A stretch of DNA of 64,000 nucleotides from Bacteroidota bacterium. Its GTDB lineage: Bacteria > Bacteroidota > Bacteroidia > B-17B0 > Aurantibacillaceae. The notes beneath the pieces were generated by a model. That model saw only the letters and a program-made list of their open reading frames with translations. It ran no database searches and was not told the DNA's origin. The stretch covers positions 62,001-126,000 of the forward strand of contig JAFDXR010000009.1 in the NCBI GenBank assembly GCA_018267825.1, in the 5' to 3' direction. Shown here in pieces: positions 53,613 through 62,987 of this stretch; position 1 is the stretch's first letter; every line of letters starts with the position of its first letter. Both the position numbers and the translations under genes were made by a program.

Positions 53613-53645
53613 CAAAAAAAGGATCCTGAAAAGGATCCTTTTTTA
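53613..53645 (+). terminator. Terminator of the tRNA-Leu operon
   Basis: AAAAGGATCC and GGATCCTTTT form a perfect hairpin around a short loop, followed by T-rich sequence, directly after tRNA-Leu(CAG). Confidence 0.9.
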
Positions 53646-53680
53646 TTTTCAGGCAATTCGGCCGTATCTTTAACGTCATC

Positions 53681-55570
53681 ATGGATTTCCCGAACCTGCA
53701 TTACCCTTCTTTACGTGCTTTTATGGGCCGTGTCAGAGCATTGCATGCAGAACCCGATGAAATCTTTAACAGCAGGCTCGGGGCTGTTTTGTTCGAAAAG
53801 CAAAACGACGAATTATTCAAAACAGAACTGCAGGCCTTTGTGTCTGAGGTATTCGATCATGCCTTTTTTGTGAATGCCTTTACCGATTGCGGTATTCATT
53901 CCAATCGCGGTTTTTTTACGGAAGTATACAGCCGTTTAAAACACAAGGTACTTCCAGTGCATGTGCCGGATAATGAACTGAGCGTTTTTATCCGTTACAC
54001 CTTTCCGCAACCAAAAGACGCTCAATGGATCCGGAAAATAAATGAAGAGAACTGGTCCTTGTTTTTCGGAATGATTGATGCCGCCACCCTGGCCGGTCAT
54101 TCTGAAAAAATAGCCACACAGCTGCACAATGCCATTATTATACTATGTCACAGGCTTACCACTATTGGTATTGATCCATACTTCGTTAATAAACTGAACA
54201 CAGCAGATGATAGTGATTCACCATTTTTTGAACTGAATCATGCCGTTTCTCTTTTTGTAAAAAAGCACCTCCACGACAAAACGCTGGAAGTGGATTACGA
54301 TGAATTGCGGGCCGTACATGCGGTGATAGATACCTGTGAAAAAATTCTGGCAGAGGTGCAGGAAAAGAAAGATGAAACAGGAACCAGTTTGCATCTCACA
54401 TTTATTCTGAAACGTGGCCAGCAGCATATAGACCGTATCCGGCTGTTGTTGAACCTCTATATCACCCGCCAGTATAGTGGCCGGATGGCAGCTTCATCGC
54501 GGCTTATCACAGAACTGGTTCAGGCGGAGCATGAGAAAAACAGTGTCCGTAAATTTATTGCCGAAAACTCTGCCTTGCTGGCTTACCGGATTGTAAGCCA
54601 TACCTCCGAAAAAGGCGAACATTATATCGGTTTTTCTAAAGCTGAAAACCGCAAACTGCTTTTGTCGTCGATGGGAGGTGGACTGGTTGTTGTACTGCTG
54701 GTGTATATAAAGCACTGGATTCATGGCCTGCATGTGTCTTTGTTTTTTGAAGGCTTATTGTTCGGTCTCAACTATGGCTTCGGCTTTGTGTGCATGCACC
54801 TGGTGCATTTTTCACTGGCCACCAAGCAGCCCGCCATGACAGCCTCGTACATTGCCGAAAGTATTGAAAATCACGATAGCCGAAAAGCCCCGCCGTGGCA
54901 GGTATTCCGGCAGATCATCACCAGCCAGTTTTTGTCGCTCGTAGGAAATCTTATTATTGTGTTGCCGCTTTGTTTTTTATCGGCCGTGGCCATCCGCTAC
55001 TTTTTTGGAGAGCCGGTTTTCCACGACAAAGAAGCCTATGCGAGCATGATTTGCAATCACCCGTTCTATAGCGCATCACTCATTTATGCTGGTTTTACAG
55101 GTGTTTTCCTGACCCTATCCAGTCTTTTGACGGGGTATGTCGATAATAAAGTGGTGTTTTCCGAAATCCCGAAACGGATTATGTTGCATCCTGTATTGAG
55201 GCATCGCTGGTCGCTCGAAAAACGGAAGAAACTGGCCGGATTTGCAGAGCGCAACCTTGGAGCCATCCTGGGTAATCTCTTTCTTGGTTTTTGTCTTGGT
55301 ATGGCCGGAAACCTCGGGAAGTTCATTGGAATCCCTTTCGATATCCGGCATATCACGATTTCGGCCGGCAATTTCGGAATTGCAACGGGCAGTTCTGATC
55401 AGCTCGGCTGGCCATTGATTGTTACGGTTTTTGCAGGCGTGTTGCTTATCGGGATTATCAACATCATATCCAGTTTCCTCATATCATTTGGGGTGGCCTG
55501 CAGGTCCAGAAATCTTTCGCCGGCACAATCGCTGCGTATACTCCTGCCGTTTTTGCAAAAAAGGAAATAA
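53681..55570 (+). CDS. Gcr-family (PF10136) membrane protein, named site-specific recombinase
   Basis: The 629-residue protein has a long helical N-terminal region (about 1-320) and six hydrophobic helices (about 325-350, 352-380, 410-440, 452-485, 525-550 and 565-600). The motif GLNYGFGFVCMHLVHFSLATKQPAMTASYIAE near 362-393 is typical of the family labelled site-specific recombinase after Neisseria gcr. I see no tyrosine or serine recombinase catalytic motif, and the membrane topology argues against direct DNA recombination. It is transcribed from its own start after the tRNA terminator. Confidence 0.78.
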   Translation: MDFPNLHYPSLRAFMGRVRALHAEPDEIFNSRLGAVLFEKQNDELFKTELQAFVSEVFDHAFFVNAFTDCGIHSNRGFFTEVYSRLKHKVLPVHVPDNELSVFIRYTFPQPKDAQWIRKINEENWSLFFGMIDAATLAGHSEKIATQLHNAIIILCHRLTTIGIDPYFVNKLNTADDSDSPFFELNHAVSLFVKKHLHDKTLEVDYDELRAVHAVIDTCEKILAEVQEKKDETGTSLHLTFILKRGQQHIDRIRLLLNLYITRQYSGRMAASSRLITELVQAEHEKNSVRKFIAENSALLAYRIVSHTSEKGEHYIGFSKAENRKLLLSSMGGGLVVVLLVYIKHWIHGLHVSLFFEGLLFGLNYGFGFVCMHLVHFSLATKQPAMTASYIAESIENHDSRKAPPWQVFRQIITSQFLSLVGNLIIVLPLCFLSAVAIRYFFGEPVFHDKEAYASMICNHPFYSASLIYAGFTGVFLTLSSLLTGYVDNKVVFSEIPKRIMLHPVLRHRWSLEKRKKLAGFAERNLGAILGNLFLGFCLGMAGNLGKFIGIPFDIRHITISAGNFGIATGSSDQLGWPLIVTVFAGVLLIGIINIISSFLISFGVACRSRNLSPAQSLRILLPFLQKRK

Positions 55571-55583
55571 GTGTAAATAATAG

Positions 55584-55601
55584 GGGAGGCAATTGCCTCC
55601 C
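55584..55601. terminator. Possible bidirectional terminator between convergent genes
   Basis: GGGAGGCAATTGCCTCCC is a perfect 18-bp palindrome between the ends of the convergent genes at 55570 and 55615. The T-run is short on both strands, so activity is uncertain. Confidence 0.5.
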
Positions 55602-55614
55602 TCTTCATTTTGAA

Positions 55615-56583
55615 TTAATCGTTGGTCTTTACCACACGTGTATGTGTCTGAAATCCGCCATCGCTCACCACAAGCAGGTAAGAGCCTGCTGGAAGTGTTC
55701 GTACTGGTATTTCGCTATCGTTACCGGTGAACCCTGCTGTATGGTAAACACATGCCCCAAGCGTATTAAACAGGTCGATGGTTTTGGTTTTCCCGTTGGC
55801 AAAGCCGCTGCAATGTACAGAGAGTTTATCCTGGCATGGGTTAGGCGAAACCTGCAGGGATGCCTGTTCCGTTGGTATTGTCTCAATGCCTGTTGTATTG
55901 GAGCCTGTGATGGTAATGTCATCAATACTCATACCCGGATCAACGGGTGAACTTGTGGTTGCATTTACAAACTGAAACCCGAAGCGAAGTGTGCTTTGAT
56001 TAGCAAAAGCCGGCGAGCTGACGGAGGTTTGCTGCCAGGTTGAGGCACTGGCAGAGTAGGTAACCGGCGTTACATTCCACGTGCTGCCACCATTGGTACT
56101 GTAATAAAGCTGCCCGTAATCTTCGGCACTTCCACCGCATAACCACCAGAAATTAATGCTGACACTGGAATAGCCCACAGTGCTTATATCGCTGCTCATG
56201 GCTGCAAAATAATTTTCGTCCATGGTGCAAAGCCCATCGGCCGCTGCATAACAGGCACAGCTGATGCTGCTCGACATAGCTGCCGCCGATACAATATGCA
56301 GGTAATTGCTTGTCGGGTTTCCGGTGATGCCGGCAGGCTCTTGCGTGGTATTCGAAATAGAAAAGGAAAACGGGAAGCCTAAGCAAACCAAACTGCCACT
56401 GCCACCCGTATAGCTGTTGTTGATGATCCAGGAATTTGCTCCGGATACTGTACAGCCGTTATCTGCAGTATTGAGTGTGAAAGTAGAAGAGCTTCCGTTG
56501 AAATTTTCGGTATAAAGCGGGACCTGGGCCTGCATTTTCTGTAAAAGACATAAAGAAGCAATCAGGAGTAAAATGTGTTTCAT
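55615..56583 (-). CDS. T9SS type A-sorted secreted protein
   Basis: The 322-residue protein has a signal peptide (1-19, QKMQA), an N-terminal region with a MAM/jelly-roll-like beta composition (about 25-225; repeated Cys pairs, SINFWWLCGGSAEDYGQLYYS) and a C-terminal type A sorting domain from about 238 (LQVSPNPCQDKLSVHC, LFNTLGACVYHTAG, LPAGSYLLVVSDGG). It is probably bound to or released from the cell surface. The role is unknown. Confidence 0.87.
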   Translation of the reverse strand: MKHILLLIASLCLLQKMQAQVPLYTENFNGSSSTFTLNTADNGCTVSGANSWIINNSYTGGSGSLVCLGFPFSFSISNTTQEPAGITGNPTSNYLHIVSAAAMSSSISCACYAAADGLCTMDENYFAAMSSDISTVGYSSVSINFWWLCGGSAEDYGQLYYSTNGGSTWNVTPVTYSASASTWQQTSVSSPAFANQSTLRFGFQFVNATTSSPVDPGMSIDDITITGSNTTGIETIPTEQASLQVSPNPCQDKLSVHCSGFANGKTKTIDLFNTLGACVYHTAGFTGNDSEIPVRTLPAGSYLLVVSDGGFQTHTRVVKTND

Positions 56584-56660
56584 AGGTTTGGGTTTACGAG
56601 GGTTTTATCAAAAATACTGTTTATGTATTGAAGTTCAGTGCATTAGCGCTTAAATAAATC

Positions 56661-56691
56661 TTGTCAGTCAAAGGATTATTAACTATCTTTG
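56661..56691 (+). promoter_or_regulatory. Bacteroidota promoter of the trigger-factor gene
   Basis: A -33 TTG (56661-56663) lies 20 bp before a -7 TATCTTTG (56684-56691), close to the spacing of the Bacteroidota consensus. The tig ATG is 30 bp further on. Confidence 0.65.
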
Positions 56692-56721
56692 CCACCCTTA
56701 AACTGAAAAAAAGTGAATACG

Positions 56722-58062
56722 ATGAATATTGTTAAAACAGATATCGATAAGCTCAATGCTGAGTTGAATATCACTGTAGGCCCGGCCGATTATGAAGAAA
56801 GAGTGAATAGCGCCCTGAAGCGTATTCAGAAACAAGCCGCACTTCCTGGTTTCCGCCCGGGTAAAGTACCTGCCAGTTTGATCAAAAAGCAGTATGGCAA
56901 GTCTATCCTGGTTGACGAACTCAACAAGCTGCTGAATGATACACTGCACAACTATATCACCGAAAATAAGATTGAAATCCTCGGTAATCCAATGCCAAAA
57001 GAAGATCACCTCGTGGATTTTGACCATGGTACGGAATTTACATTTAAATATGAATTGGGATTGGCTCCTGATTTCGATTTCAAAGTGGATTCAAGCAGCA
57101 CCTTCACTTACAATACAGTAAAAATCGACGACGAACTCGTTGAGAAATACCTGAAAGATGTTAAACGTAACTATGGTAAACCTTCGAACCCGGATGTGGC
57201 TGAAGAACGCGACGTTCTTTATGTAGACATCGTGGAACTGGATGCCGATAATAACATCGTACCGGGTGGTGTTTTCAAATCAACCAGCATTGGTATTGAG
57301 CGTTTGAAAAACGATGCAGCCAAAAAGAAACTGGTTGGAATCGCCAAAGATGCAAAAGTGATTATTCCTGTAAATGAACTTTACGATACTGCTGTAGATA
57401 AATCCATTTCATTGGGTATCGACAAAGATGCGGCTGAAAACTTTAATGCCAATTTACAACTTACTGTTCGTAGCATTGCCCGCATGGAAGATGCTGAACT
57501 GAACCAGGAGTTATTCGATAAGATTTACGGTGCCGGTGTTATCAACTCAGAAGAAGAATTCAGAAATAAAGTAAAATCCGAGCTGTCGCTGATGTTTGCA
57601 CAGGATACAGATCGTAAATTCTTTAATGACGTGGAGAAAGCATTGGTTGATAAACTGAACCTGCAATTACCGGATGCGTTCCTGAAACGCTGGTTAATGG
57701 CGGTAAACGAAAAACCGATCACCAAAGAACAACTCGAGGCGGAGTACCCAAGCTATGCTAAATCCATGCAATGGAAACTCATCGAGAATAAAATCATCAA
57801 AAATCACGAGATCGTTGTTACAGCCGATGAGGCAAAAGAAGAAACCCGTGGTTTTGTTCGCTCACAGTACGCCCGTTACGGCCAGACACCAACAGAAGAT
57901 GAGGTGACAAAAATCGCAGATTCTATCCTTCAGAAAGACTCTGAAGTACAGAAGATCTTCGAAAATCTCTACAGTAAAAAAGTGCTTGACCTGATGAAAA
58001 GCGGCTTTAAACTCGAGAACAAAGAAGTATCATACAACGATTTTTTCGGAACCAATAACTAA
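56722..58062 (+). CDS. tig: Trigger factor, ribosome-bound chaperone
   Basis: The protein has 446 residues from the ATG at 56722; an in-frame GTG at 56713 would add three. The ribosome-binding motif PGFRPGKVP lies at about residues 40-48, then a degenerate PPIase-like middle part (about 150-250) and a helical C-terminal chaperone domain. The protein binds nascent chains at the ribosomal tunnel exit. The N-terminal alignment favours the ATG start. A promoter and a strong terminator frame the gene. Confidence 0.92.
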   Translation: MNIVKTDIDKLNAELNITVGPADYEERVNSALKRIQKQAALPGFRPGKVPASLIKKQYGKSILVDELNKLLNDTLHNYITENKIEILGNPMPKEDHLVDFDHGTEFTFKYELGLAPDFDFKVDSSSTFTYNTVKIDDELVEKYLKDVKRNYGKPSNPDVAEERDVLYVDIVELDADNNIVPGGVFKSTSIGIERLKNDAAKKKLVGIAKDAKVIIPVNELYDTAVDKSISLGIDKDAAENFNANLQLTVRSIARMEDAELNQELFDKIYGAGVINSEEEFRNKVKSELSLMFAQDTDRKFFNDVEKALVDKLNLQLPDAFLKRWLMAVNEKPITKEQLEAEYPSYAKSMQWKLIENKIIKNHEIVVTADEAKEETRGFVRSQYARYGQTPTEDEVTKIADSILQKDSEVQKIFENLYSKKVLDLMKSGFKLENKEVSYNDFFGTNN

Positions 58063-58077
58063 GAAAATCATATCCAT

Positions 58078-58111
58078 AAAAAAACCCGGCTGTTTTCAGC
58101 CGGGTTTTTTT
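58078..58111 (+). terminator. Terminator after tig
   Basis: AAAACCCGGCTG and CAGCCGGGTTTT form a 12-bp stem with a short T-rich loop and a following T-run. Confidence 0.93.
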
Positions 58112-58125
58112 ATGTGTTTAATGGT

Positions 58126-58704
58126 CTATTTGTTTTTCTCGATGTGTTCTGCAGCCAGCTCCAGCTGTTTGTACCACTCTTTCCCATATTTTTCAATAAG
58201 CGGTTCTTTCAGAAATTTATATACAGCAACATTCAGTTTTTTGCCGCATTCGCAGGCAGGCTTGCAAATGGCCCACTTATGGTAATTCACGGCATCGTAG
58301 GTTTTGTGTTTGGTAATCCGTACCGGGTAGAGGTAGCATGAGATAGGCTTGCGCCATTTTACTTTTCCTTCGCGATAGGCTTGTTCAATGGCACATTTGG
58401 CGATTTTCTGTTCATCAAAAAATACAAAAGCACACTCTTTTCCGGCTGCAACGAGGGTGGTCGTATAGTCGCCATCGCCATCCACCACATAAGTGCCGTA
58501 TTTCTCCACGGCCTTAATGCCTTTTTTGGTCATGTAGGGTTTTACCTTTTCCAGTACGCCATCCAGCTTCTCCAGTTCTTCTTTGTCGAGTGGGGCTCCG
58601 CTGTCGCCTTCGATACAGCAGGCACCTTTGCAGGCGTTCAGGTCACACACGAATTTTTTGTCCAGCAGGTCTTCAGAAATAAGGGTATTATCGATCGCAA
58701 TCAT
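58126..58704 (-). CDS. DUF3109-family cysteine-rich protein
   Basis: The 192-residue protein contains the conserved cysteines of the family: CDLNACKGACC near 19-29 (C19, C24, C28, C29), C90 in KECAF, C101 in AKCAIEQ, and a further pair in ISCYLYP and ICKPACECGKK. The pattern could hold a metal or an Fe-S cluster. A cytosolic location is likely. The function of DUF3109 is unknown. It is read toward the trigger-factor terminator. Confidence 0.88.
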   Translation of the reverse strand: MIAIDNTLISEDLLDKKFVCDLNACKGACCIEGDSGAPLDKEELEKLDGVLEKVKPYMTKKGIKAVEKYGTYVVDGDGDYTTTLVAAGKECAFVFFDEQKIAKCAIEQAYREGKVKWRKPISCYLYPVRITKHKTYDAVNYHKWAICKPACECGKKLNVAVYKFLKEPLIEKYGKEWYKQLELAAEHIEKNK

Positions 58705-58947
58705 GCGTATAAATACTTATGTAGGTTATTAAAACGGGAGAGATCAGGATTATATGACCTCATTTTTGCCCGGTTAAGTTAGTTATATATTTCTGAATCC
58801 TGAAAAGACCTGTGAAACACACATCCGGTGAATGTGGCTCAAAGTGCGGCCAATTCAGAGTCTGAACGAGTAAAATTAGTCTTTTTTTAACAATAATTCG
58901 CTCATATTTAACGTTTTAAAATATACCTTTATAAAGGAATCCCGTGA

Positions 58948-61398
58948 ATGTTAATTCGTAAAATCAGATACATTTTTTTCTTCCTGCTGTTGGGCATTTT
59001 TGCCAAAGCACAGTTGTTAGTATCACCTAATTCGAATGCATCCACCCTGGTTAACCAGATCGTTGGCAACAATGTAACCATTACCAATGTTTCATTGAAT
59101 TGTAATTCCCAGGGTTCCGGTATATTCCTTTCCAATGGTTCCAACATTGGTCTCACAACAGGTATTCTTTTAACCACAGGCCTTGCCCAAACGGCCATGG
59201 GGCCTAATAACCAGACTGGTGCCGGTACAGGACTGGCCAGTTGTTCAACATGCCCAAACTTTAGCGATGGCGACCTGAGCTCTATAGAGCCCCAGGCCAA
59301 ATACGATGGTTGCCGCCTCGAATTCGATATTAAACCGATCTGCAACAAACTCCAGATCCGTTACGTGTTTGCTTCGGAGGAATACCCCGAATATGTGGGA
59401 CATAATTTCAACGATGCCTTTGGTTTCTTTATCTCCGGACCCAATCCCGGTGGTGGTAGTTATAGCGGATACAACATTGCACGGCTTTCAAACGGTACAC
59501 CCGTATCTATCGATAACATCAACTCCGGATCAAACGGGAGTTATTATGTTGACAACACCGGCGGTGCAACGGTGCAATACGATGGCTTTACAACGCCTTT
59601 AACCGCCCTGGCAGATGTTGTGCCATGCGCTACCTATCACCTCAAACTTGTAATTGCCGATGCCGGCGACGATATTTATGACTCCGGCGTATTTCTGGAG
59701 TACAAGGGGATCGGCTGTGCCAACAACTCTACACCGTCTATCAATACGGCAACGACGGTTTCCAAATGCGACCTCAATAACGGATCGGCATCAGTGGCAG
59801 TAAGTAACTACACGGGTGCTGTGACGTATGCATGGAGTCCCGGCGGACAAACATCGGCAACCGCCACTGGCCTCGCCCCCGGTAATTATACCTGCAGCCT
59901 GAATTTCCAGCAACCTTGCCCGAATACCCAGACAGTATCGGTAACCGTACCTCATGATGCAGGATTCACATACAGCACTTCCATCACAAACATTAAATGC
60001 CCGCAGGATGCCAATGGCTCTGCGACCATCACCGTAAACGGCGGTACCACACCATACAGCTACAACTGGAACAGCAGCCCGGCGCAATTCACCAATATCG
60101 GATCCAATTTTTCAATGGGACAGTATGTATGCACCATTACCGATGCTTCGGGTTGCGTGAAAAAAGATACGGTTAAAATTTTTGCAACGACAACCTTAAC
60201 CATGCATCCCACATCTTCCACGGCATTGTGTAACAACCCTACAGGCTCGGCTCAGTCCAATGCCAGTGGCGGAGTGCCTGCCTATACCTATACCTGGAGT
60301 ACCATGCCCGTGCAGACCACGGCAAATGCGACCAGTTTACTGCCGGGTACCTATAGTGTGACAGTTACCGACAATGATGGCTGTAAACTCACGAATACGG
60401 TTGTAGTCAATAATTTTATACCGGTTATTTCCATCAACGATAGTCTTATTGATCCAACCTGTAACCAGCAGAACGGGGCCATTTATATTTCATCTGTCAC
60501 AGGAGGTACAGGTCCGTATACCTACACATGGTCTACCACACCGGCACAGAATACACAGAATGTCACGGGGCTTCTGCCGGGAACATACACCGTGCAGGTA
60601 AATGATGTAAACCATTGCCCGGCCACCGAATCCTATACGCTGGTAAATCACAGCTCCCTGCCTTTAATTCCTCAGAAAAAAGACGATAAATGCGATCAGC
60701 AGAAAGGCTGGGCTTCAGCTATTGTACTTGGAGGTTCTCCGGGCTTTACCTATGCCTGGAACAATGGGCAGACCACTCAAACGGCCACCGGACTGGGACA
60801 GGGTAAGTACTGGGTCGATATTACAGATGCCGTAGGCTGCAAGGCAACCGATACCATTCGGATATTGAATCATAACGATGTATTCAACGGTTCGGTAGAA
60901 TTGGATCCTAATGAGCCGGAAGTCAATAATCCATTCACCGTTACCTTGCATCCTACATCGGTATGGAACCTGAATTATGCATTTGAGAGCGATGGCCTCA
61001 TTACCAATGATACGCTGAATCGCTTCAATTACCAGGATTACGGTTGGTATAATATTACATATTACATGGTCAGCGATGACGGATGCAGGGATACTTTACG
61101 TTACGATTTCTTTGTGAAGGATTTCATGACACTGTATGTGCCTAATACATTTACACCGAACGGCGATCTCGAAAATGATATCTTCTTTGCCAAGGGCACA
61201 CTGATCCGTGAATTCAAGATGTATATTTTTGATCGCTGGGGTCAGCTCGTGTTCAAGAGCGATGCCATCGAAAAAGGCTGGGATGGTACCTATAAGGGAG
61301 GCATGGCCCCGATAGACACATACGTGTACAAGATCATTGCCAAAGATTATTACAATCGCGAACAGACCTTTGTGGGTCATGTGAATCTTATCCGATGA
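58948..61398 (+). CDS. T9SS type B-sorted protein with choice-of-anchor L and SprB-like repeats
   Basis: This 816-residue surface protein has a signal peptide (1-22, KAQLL), a choice-of-anchor L domain (about 25-255; GIFLSNGSNIGLTTGILLTTG, FVFASEEYPEYVG-like RYVFASEEYPEY), then about five SprB/PKD-like repeats (about 265-640; TYAWSPGGQTSATATGLAPGNY, YTYTWSTTPAQNTQNVTGLLPGTYTV) and a T9SS type B (gliding-motility-associated) sorting domain from about 725 (YVPNTFTPNGD, FDRWGQLVFKS, GWDGTYKG). It resembles SprB-type gliding or adhesion proteins. It overlaps the next gene by 4 nt. Confidence 0.92.
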   Translation: MLIRKIRYIFFFLLLGIFAKAQLLVSPNSNASTLVNQIVGNNVTITNVSLNCNSQGSGIFLSNGSNIGLTTGILLTTGLAQTAMGPNNQTGAGTGLASCSTCPNFSDGDLSSIEPQAKYDGCRLEFDIKPICNKLQIRYVFASEEYPEYVGHNFNDAFGFFISGPNPGGGSYSGYNIARLSNGTPVSIDNINSGSNGSYYVDNTGGATVQYDGFTTPLTALADVVPCATYHLKLVIADAGDDIYDSGVFLEYKGIGCANNSTPSINTATTVSKCDLNNGSASVAVSNYTGAVTYAWSPGGQTSATATGLAPGNYTCSLNFQQPCPNTQTVSVTVPHDAGFTYSTSITNIKCPQDANGSATITVNGGTTPYSYNWNSSPAQFTNIGSNFSMGQYVCTITDASGCVKKDTVKIFATTTLTMHPTSSTALCNNPTGSAQSNASGGVPAYTYTWSTMPVQTTANATSLLPGTYSVTVTDNDGCKLTNTVVVNNFIPVISINDSLIDPTCNQQNGAIYISSVTGGTGPYTYTWSTTPAQNTQNVTGLLPGTYTVQVNDVNHCPATESYTLVNHSSLPLIPQKKDDKCDQQKGWASAIVLGGSPGFTYAWNNGQTTQTATGLGQGKYWVDITDAVGCKATDTIRILNHNDVFNGSVELDPNEPEVNNPFTVTLHPTSVWNLNYAFESDGLITNDTLNRFNYQDYGWYNITYYMVSDDGCRDTLRYDFFVKDFMTLYVPNTFTPNGDLENDIFFAKGTLIREFKMYIFDRWGQLVFKSDAIEKGWDGTYKGGMAPIDTYVYKIIAKDYYNREQTFVGHVNLIR

Positions 61399-61742
61399 AT
61401 ATAGAAGAGCTCCGCGAGTACTGCCTTTCCAAAAAAGGTGTTGAAGAAAGTTTTCCCTTTGATAATGAAACACTGGTGTTTAAAGTGAAAGGTAAAATTT
61501 TTCTCCTCAGTGGCATTTCCCGCAATCCTTTACAGTTTAATGCCAAGTGTGATCCCGATAAAGCCATTGAACTCCGTGAAACATACAGCTGCGTGATGCC
61601 CGGGTATCACATGAATAAAGCGCACTGGAATACCATAGTATGCGATGGCAGCGTTTCCAAAAAACTGATCCTGGAATGGGTCGATCATAGCTACGACCTT
61701 ATTGTGAAAAGCCTGCCCAAAAAACTACAGGCAGAATTATAA
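61395..61742 (+). CDS. MmcQ/YjbR-family protein
   Basis: This 115-residue protein fits the MmcQ/YjbR (cyaY-like fold) family: KKGVEESFPFDNETLVFKVKGKIFLL near 14-39 and a C-terminal PGYHMNKAHWNTIVCDGS with a helix. Members are described as DNA-binding or tetracycline-resistance-related, but the role is not known. Its start overlaps the T9SS gene stop by 4 nt (ATGA) with no clear functional link. Confidence 0.88.
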   Translation: MNIEELREYCLSKKGVEESFPFDNETLVFKVKGKIFLLSGISRNPLQFNAKCDPDKAIELRETYSCVMPGYHMNKAHWNTIVCDGSVSKKLILEWVDHSYDLIVKSLPKKLQAEL

Positions 61743-61747
61743 CCGGG

Positions 61748-62983
61748 TTACTCCTCTTTAAACGGATTCCGGGGGATCCACTCCGAAGGTTGAAGAAATG
61801 TGCAGAAAGGTTTCAGTACCAGTTTTGACAAGGTATTCTGAGGTCTTACATAGCAGTGCAGATCATAAGCTTTGGCGCCTACCGTGCTTTTGATTTCGCT
61901 GGCAGTTCTTCCCAGGTTTACCCGTTTGATTCGTCTCTCGATAGCCAGCTCAATGTATTTATACAGCAGATTCTGATACAGCTCAAGTTCTTTATTGATG
62001 CTGTAATCAACACCGATGTAGTGTGCCTCAAGTTCGTGTTCCAGCCTGATGGCACTTAAAAACGATACCAGTTTTCCATCCCTGAAATAGCCCACCATGA
62101 TGAAGCGCTCGCGGAAGATCTTCTTCATTTCGTAGAAATAACGCGCATCGAGCTTGGCGAGTTTGAATTTGGCATTGTTGTAAACCTGCTCATACAGCGC
62201 AAAAATAGCGTCGTAAAGAGCCAGGATTTCTTGTTCGTTCAGTTCACGAACTTCGAGTGCCGATCCGGCTTTCAGGATTTGTTTGGCCCTGTTGCGGTAT
62301 TTTTTGGAAAAGCAGCCGATGTATTCGGTGAGTGAACTGACCTGGTCCGGAATATCTACAATCATATTGGGCTCTACTTTGAACTCCATATAATTGCTGG
62401 TGCCAAACATGCATTTCGAAAGTGGCAGCGGACTGTAAAAATCCTTGATAAGCATACCGCTGATCCGTCCGCGCAATTTTTCTTTTTTTGCAACTTCCGC
62501 TATCAGGCGTTCGAGAATGTCGAGCTTAAGTGTTTCCTGTAAGCTTGAATCAAATAAAAAACCATGTTCACCACTGACGTAATTATTTCCGCAGGTCAGC
62601 AGGCGCATCAATACGCTGTTGTTGTGCTTCTGTAGCTTTGCCTGGAACAGGCTCAGCTTTCCCTTGCTCAATGCATTGAACTGTGTTTCTATAAGCTTAC
62701 CAAACAGGCTGGCCGTGAAATCACTTACCTGGAAATAAACAACCCCGATGGGTTGATGTTTGCGGTAAACAATGGCATAACGAAAATAATTCTGATCGGC
62801 TTTCAGTTCTTCAACACACTTCAGGTAACGGTAATCAAGAAAGAAGTTTTTATATGGCAGCGCCGCTTCCCATTCCTCCTGCCCGAAATCGTGAATTGAC
62901 GTGTAATAGGCATAACTGAATTCCTTATGCAAAGGTATTGTGAGTGCAGAAGTGGTTGTTTTCTTTTCGGTATCGTATAGCAT
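61748..62983 (-). CDS. BioF2/GNAT-like acyltransferase
   Basis: The 411-residue protein has an N-terminal half (about 25-195) and a C-terminal BioF2-like acetyltransferase domain (about 210-375; MVGYFRDGKLVSFLSAIRL and VNLGRTASEIKSTVGA). The fold is that of two GNAT repeats as in FemAB-like proteins, which move aminoacyl or acyl groups. The substrate is unknown. The kinase CysC lies immediately upstream (5 bp), suggesting a common cell-surface or metabolite function. Confidence 0.75.
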   Translation of the reverse strand: MLYDTEKKTTTSALTIPLHKEFSYAYYTSIHDFGQEEWEAALPYKNFFLDYRYLKCVEELKADQNYFRYAIVYRKHQPIGVVYFQVSDFTASLFGKLIETQFNALSKGKLSLFQAKLQKHNNSVLMRLLTCGNNYVSGEHGFLFDSSLQETLKLDILERLIAEVAKKEKLRGRISGMLIKDFYSPLPLSKCMFGTSNYMEFKVEPNMIVDIPDQVSSLTEYIGCFSKKYRNRAKQILKAGSALEVRELNEQEILALYDAIFALYEQVYNNAKFKLAKLDARYFYEMKKIFRERFIMVGYFRDGKLVSFLSAIRLEHELEAHYIGVDYSINKELELYQNLLYKYIELAIERRIKRVNLGRTASEIKSTVGAKAYDLHCYVRPQNTLSKLVLKPFCTFLQPSEWIPRNPFKEE

Positions 62984-62987
62984 GCGC

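Noticed and set aside
53681-55570. True site-specific recombinase acting on the tRNA repeats
   Set aside because: The name is inherited from the Neisseria family; six membrane helices and no catalytic recombinase residues are visible.
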